Source: Cytobacillus citreus
Lineage (GTDB): Bacteria > Bacillota > Bacilli > Bacillales > Cytobacillaceae
Length of the DNA stretch: 64,000 bases
Assembly (NCBI RefSeq): GCF_018343665.1
Contig: NZ_JAGYPM010000002.1
Location: 62,001 to 126,000 of the forward strand
Direction: 5' to 3'
Of the stretch, positions 63,222 to 64,000 are shown in pieces; within the stretch, counting starts at the first letter, position 1, and each line of letters opens with the position of its first letter. The position numbers and the translations under genes were made by a program. The notes beneath the pieces were generated by a model, which ran no database searches, was not told where the DNA came from, and saw only the letters and a list, made by a program, of their open reading frames with translations.

Positions 63222-63962
63222 TTATTCTGATTGATTAGAAGTACTTGCTTTTGTTGTAAAAGAAAAGGACATTTTCTCTGTAAAATCATTAATGGTTTGC
63301 ATTAATTGAGCCTTATCATCAACGAGCTTCTGATATTGTTCTGCATATTTTTGATTTTCTATTTCTAGGTTTCTAATTTTATCTTCAAGCTCATTGATTT
63401 TTAACATACTTTGATATTGAGCATTCGTAGATTCTTCAGTAAGCTTGTTGTATTTAGCTGTTTCTGTTTCAAGCTGATTGGAGATCTTCTCAAATTCCAT
63501 GTTTGATGTAAGCTGATATTCTTTATAATCCTCAAGGAGCTGATCATATCTCATTTGTTTGTTTGTCAGGTTATTTTCTAATTCACGAATTTCCTTCTTC
63601 TTTTCTTGGATAAGCTGGTCTTTCTTAATTTGATCATGCTTATAACGATTAATTGTTTCATTTGCTGTAAATAATTGATCCTCAAGCCCTTTATATTTAT
63701 AAGACTGCAATTGACGATCCTTAAGCATGTTTTCTAAAGAAACAATAACATCCAATGCTATTTTATCCTGGTCATTTTTTGAAAATAGGTTTTTATTACC
63801 ATTTGTAACAGGCTGCTCATACTCGTTCATAGAATTAGCCGGCTCATCTACAATCATTTCTGCGATTTCTTGCTGTTCTGCACTATTTTTCTCCACTTGG
63901 TTTTGATAAGACAGGACGCCTTTAAACCAACCAATTCCTTTTTTATCCATTTCGCTAGCCAA
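63222..63962 (-). CDS. Coiled-coil protein of unknown function
   Basis: 246 residues. Residues 1-70 are acidic and disordered-looking; about 85-235 is a long coiled coil (heptads through LEDQLFTANETINRYKHD and KINELEDKIRNLEIENQKY). No membrane segment. TTG start with AGGAGATGAG. It lies 44 bp before the deacetylase on the same strand, so it may be a cytoplasmic partner of that protein's N-terminal domain. The window ends shortly upstream, so further operon genes may be missing. Confidence 0.7.
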   Translation of the reverse strand: MASEMDKKGIGWFKGVLSYQNQVEKNSAEQQEIAEMIVDEPANSMNEYEQPVTNGNKNLFSKNDQDKIALDVIVSLENMLKDRQLQSYKYKGLEDQLFTANETINRYKHDQIKKDQLIQEKKKEIRELENNLTNKQMRYDQLLEDYKEYQLTSNMEFEKISNQLETETAKYNKLTEESTNAQYQSMLKINELEDKIRNLEIENQKYAEQYQKLVDDKAQLMQTINDFTEKMSFSFTTKASTSNQSE

Positions 63963-64000
63963 AATCTCATCTCCTATATATGAATATTTAAGATTAAAGA

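Overview
The window looks like a chromosomal segment of an endospore-forming Bacillaceae (Bacillus, Neobacillus or Peribacillus type). It is AT-rich, with strong AGGAGG ribosome sites, frequent TTG/GTG starts, a GerA-type germinant receptor operon, a sigma-K-like promoter, a Rex box, cre-like sites and ZTP, glycine and T-box RNAs. I see no rRNA, tRNA, CRISPR array, phage module or transposase gene. All functional calls are by eye from motifs and recalled family members.

Left part (1-15 kb): the 3' part of a PhoD phosphatase; a degraded T-box and a 112-bp repeat ahead of proC; a complete bla / blaR1-blaI resistance locus with BlaI operators; a LysM-3D cell-wall protein; a LacI-type regulator followed by a permease / aldehyde dehydrogenase / iron alcohol dehydrogenase operon; and gene relics (two MBL-fold hydrolase fragments, a subtilase tail).

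Middle (15-36 kb): a GIY-YIG protein, a THUMP-less RNA-type methyltransferase, an EamA transporter, a large Cys-rich sialidase-like/DUF11 protein behind a sigma-K-like promoter and flanked by two copies of a small membrane gene (one decayed), a tandem pair of unknown paralogues, a fatty acid hydroxylase with an E. coli-like FadR, mqo behind a structured leader, a GMC oxidoreductase + glycosyltransferase pair, a YeiL-like regulator facing an HcaT-like MFS gene across a perfect palindrome, the gerA-type operon and a TetR/MFS pair.

Right-centre (36.9-53.8 kb) is the most striking part. A CitA/DcuS-type two-component system is followed by a divergent D-2-hydroxyacid dehydrogenase + AEC transporter operon under a perfect Rex box. 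Then comes a co-directional run lpdA - DASS dicarboxylate transporter - odhA - odhB - sucC - sucD. Together these could sense, import and oxidise 2-oxoglutarate to succinate with substrate-level phosphorylation. Immediately downstream a ZTP riboswitch and a glycine riboswitch, each with its own terminator, are stacked ahead of a serA-type phosphoglycerate dehydrogenase.

Right end (53.8-64 kb): a MarR-controlled bactofilin-like pair with a 49-bp perfect palindrome, a DUF445 protein, a PhoX-type phosphatase with candidate Pho boxes, a MerR regulator facing a GNAT gene through a 19-bp-spacer promoter, and a membrane-anchored polysaccharide deacetylase with a coiled-coil partner.

The window is also seeded with at least five families of non-coding interspersed repeats: A 135 bp, B 139 bp, C about 229 bp with paired compensatory stem changes, D 112 bp and E about 190 bp. 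Several sit exactly at stop codons or between operon genes.
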